A DNA stretch of 5,475 nt, taken from contig DAOVBS010000046.1 in assembly GCA_030670425.1 (NCBI GenBank), forward strand, positions 1 to 5,475, written 5' to 3'. The position numbers and the translations under genes are program-made. Source of the stretch: Chloroflexota bacterium. GTDB lineage: Bacteria > Chloroflexota > Dehalococcoidia > GIF9 > AB-539-J10. Under the pieces are notes generated by a model, which saw nothing but the letters and a program-made list of their open reading frames with translations, did no database searches and had not been told where the DNA came from. Of this stretch, positions 5,111 through 5,475 are shown piece by piece. Within the stretch, counting starts at the first letter, position 1. Every line of letters starts with the position of its first letter.

Positions 5111-5475
5111 ATGGAATCCCCTGTTCCCCTACGCGAGGGCAAAGAGAGGATGGCACGACTCGACGATCAGTTCAGTGAACTTGAGGAGTCTGTGATGGAG
5201 GACATGAGGAGGGTCTACTCTGAGAAAGCGATCGACCATTTCCTCAGCCCCAGAAATCTCGGAGAGATTCAGGCTCCAGACGGATATGGAAGGTTGACGG
5301 GCCCTTGCGGCGATACGATGCAGATATGTCTCAAGACGAACAATGGCAGGGTGACGAATGCCACTTTCTGGACGGATGGTTGCGGACCCAGCATTGCGTG
5401 TGGCAGCATGGTCACCGAGATGGCAAAAGGGAGAAGCATTGCTGAGGCTCACAGGGTTACCCAGGAGGATATCCT
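5111..5475 (+). CDS. IscU/NifU-like Fe-S scaffold, N-terminal part (runs off window)
   Basis: The first 121 codons of an IscU/NifU N-terminal-type scaffold, open to the window edge. After a charged leader come YSEKAIDHFLSPRNLG (36-51), GPCGDT (64-69, ligands C66 and D68) and TDGCGPSIACGSMVTEM (88-104, ligand C91, extra C97). These are the first two of the three cluster-binding cysteines; the third lies beyond the window. The protein would assemble Fe-S clusters for transfer, here next to the Mrp-like ATPase. The start is uncertain. ATG 5111 is 1 nt after the previous stop. ATG 5150 gives MARLDDQF, which resembles the ~25-residue leader I recall for relatives with this GPCGDT/ACGS signature. 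ATG 5195 has GAGGAG (5183-5188) at good spacing but shortens the leader. I use 5111 as the outer limit. Whether NifU C-terminal domains follow cannot be seen. Confidence 0.93.
   Translation, partial: MESPVPLREGKERMARLDDQFSELEESVMEDMRRVYSEKAIDHFLSPRNLGEIQAPDGYGRLTGPCGDTMQICLKTNNGRVTNATFWTDGCGPSIACGSMVTEMAKGRSIAEAHRVTQEDI

Overview
The window is a dense run of co-directional plus-strand genes. It looks like one operon from about position 169 past the right edge. Gaps are 0 to 30 nt, apart from one 92-nt gap after the first gene. Two ATPases each carry an inserted two-cluster ferredoxin, beside NifX-type metal-cluster proteins, an Mrp-type ATPase and an IscU/NifU-type scaffold. This combination is typical of strict anaerobes. 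The DNA is GC-rich, and the small glycine-rich proteins resemble ones I associate with anaerobic Chloroflexota, Desulfobacterota and related lineages. The phylum cannot be settled from the sequence.

Layout. Positions 1-168 hold no gene or promoter I can support, only a short direct repeat and, at the end, a near-perfect Shine-Dalgarno (SD). Positions 169-1958 hold five small genes: a Gly/Arg/aromatic-rich 89-aa protein; a DUF5320-type protein with a C-terminal coiled coil; a NifX-domain protein fused to a DUF5320-like Gly/Met repeat and coiled coil; an FmdB-type zinc-ribbon protein; and a DUF5320-like head joined to a Cys-rich ribbon. Positions 1960-3716 hold two tandem MinD-superfamily ATPases with ferredoxin inserts, overlapping by ATGA. 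Positions 3745-5109 hold a classical NifX-like protein and an Mrp/NBP35-like ATPase. From 5111 to the edge is the N-terminal part of an IscU/NifU-like scaffold.

How they may work together (inference). The ATPases, NifX-like proteins and scaffold together suggest assembly, carriage or insertion of a metal-sulfur cofactor. From memory, the closest described relative is the orange protein (ORP) gene cluster of Desulfovibrio, which also combines two ferredoxin-bearing MinD-like ATPases, a NifX-like metal-cluster protein and an Mrp-like ATPase. No nitrogenase gene is in view, so the NifX label should not be read as nitrogen fixation.

Most worth a second look: (a) one low-complexity head/repeat/coiled-coil kit is reused in four neighbouring genes, including a NifX fusion whose coiled coil matches its neighbour's heptad for heptad; (b) the Mrp-like ATPase has lost the CxxC that normally bridges a [4Fe-4S] cluster and has one cysteine in 335 residues.
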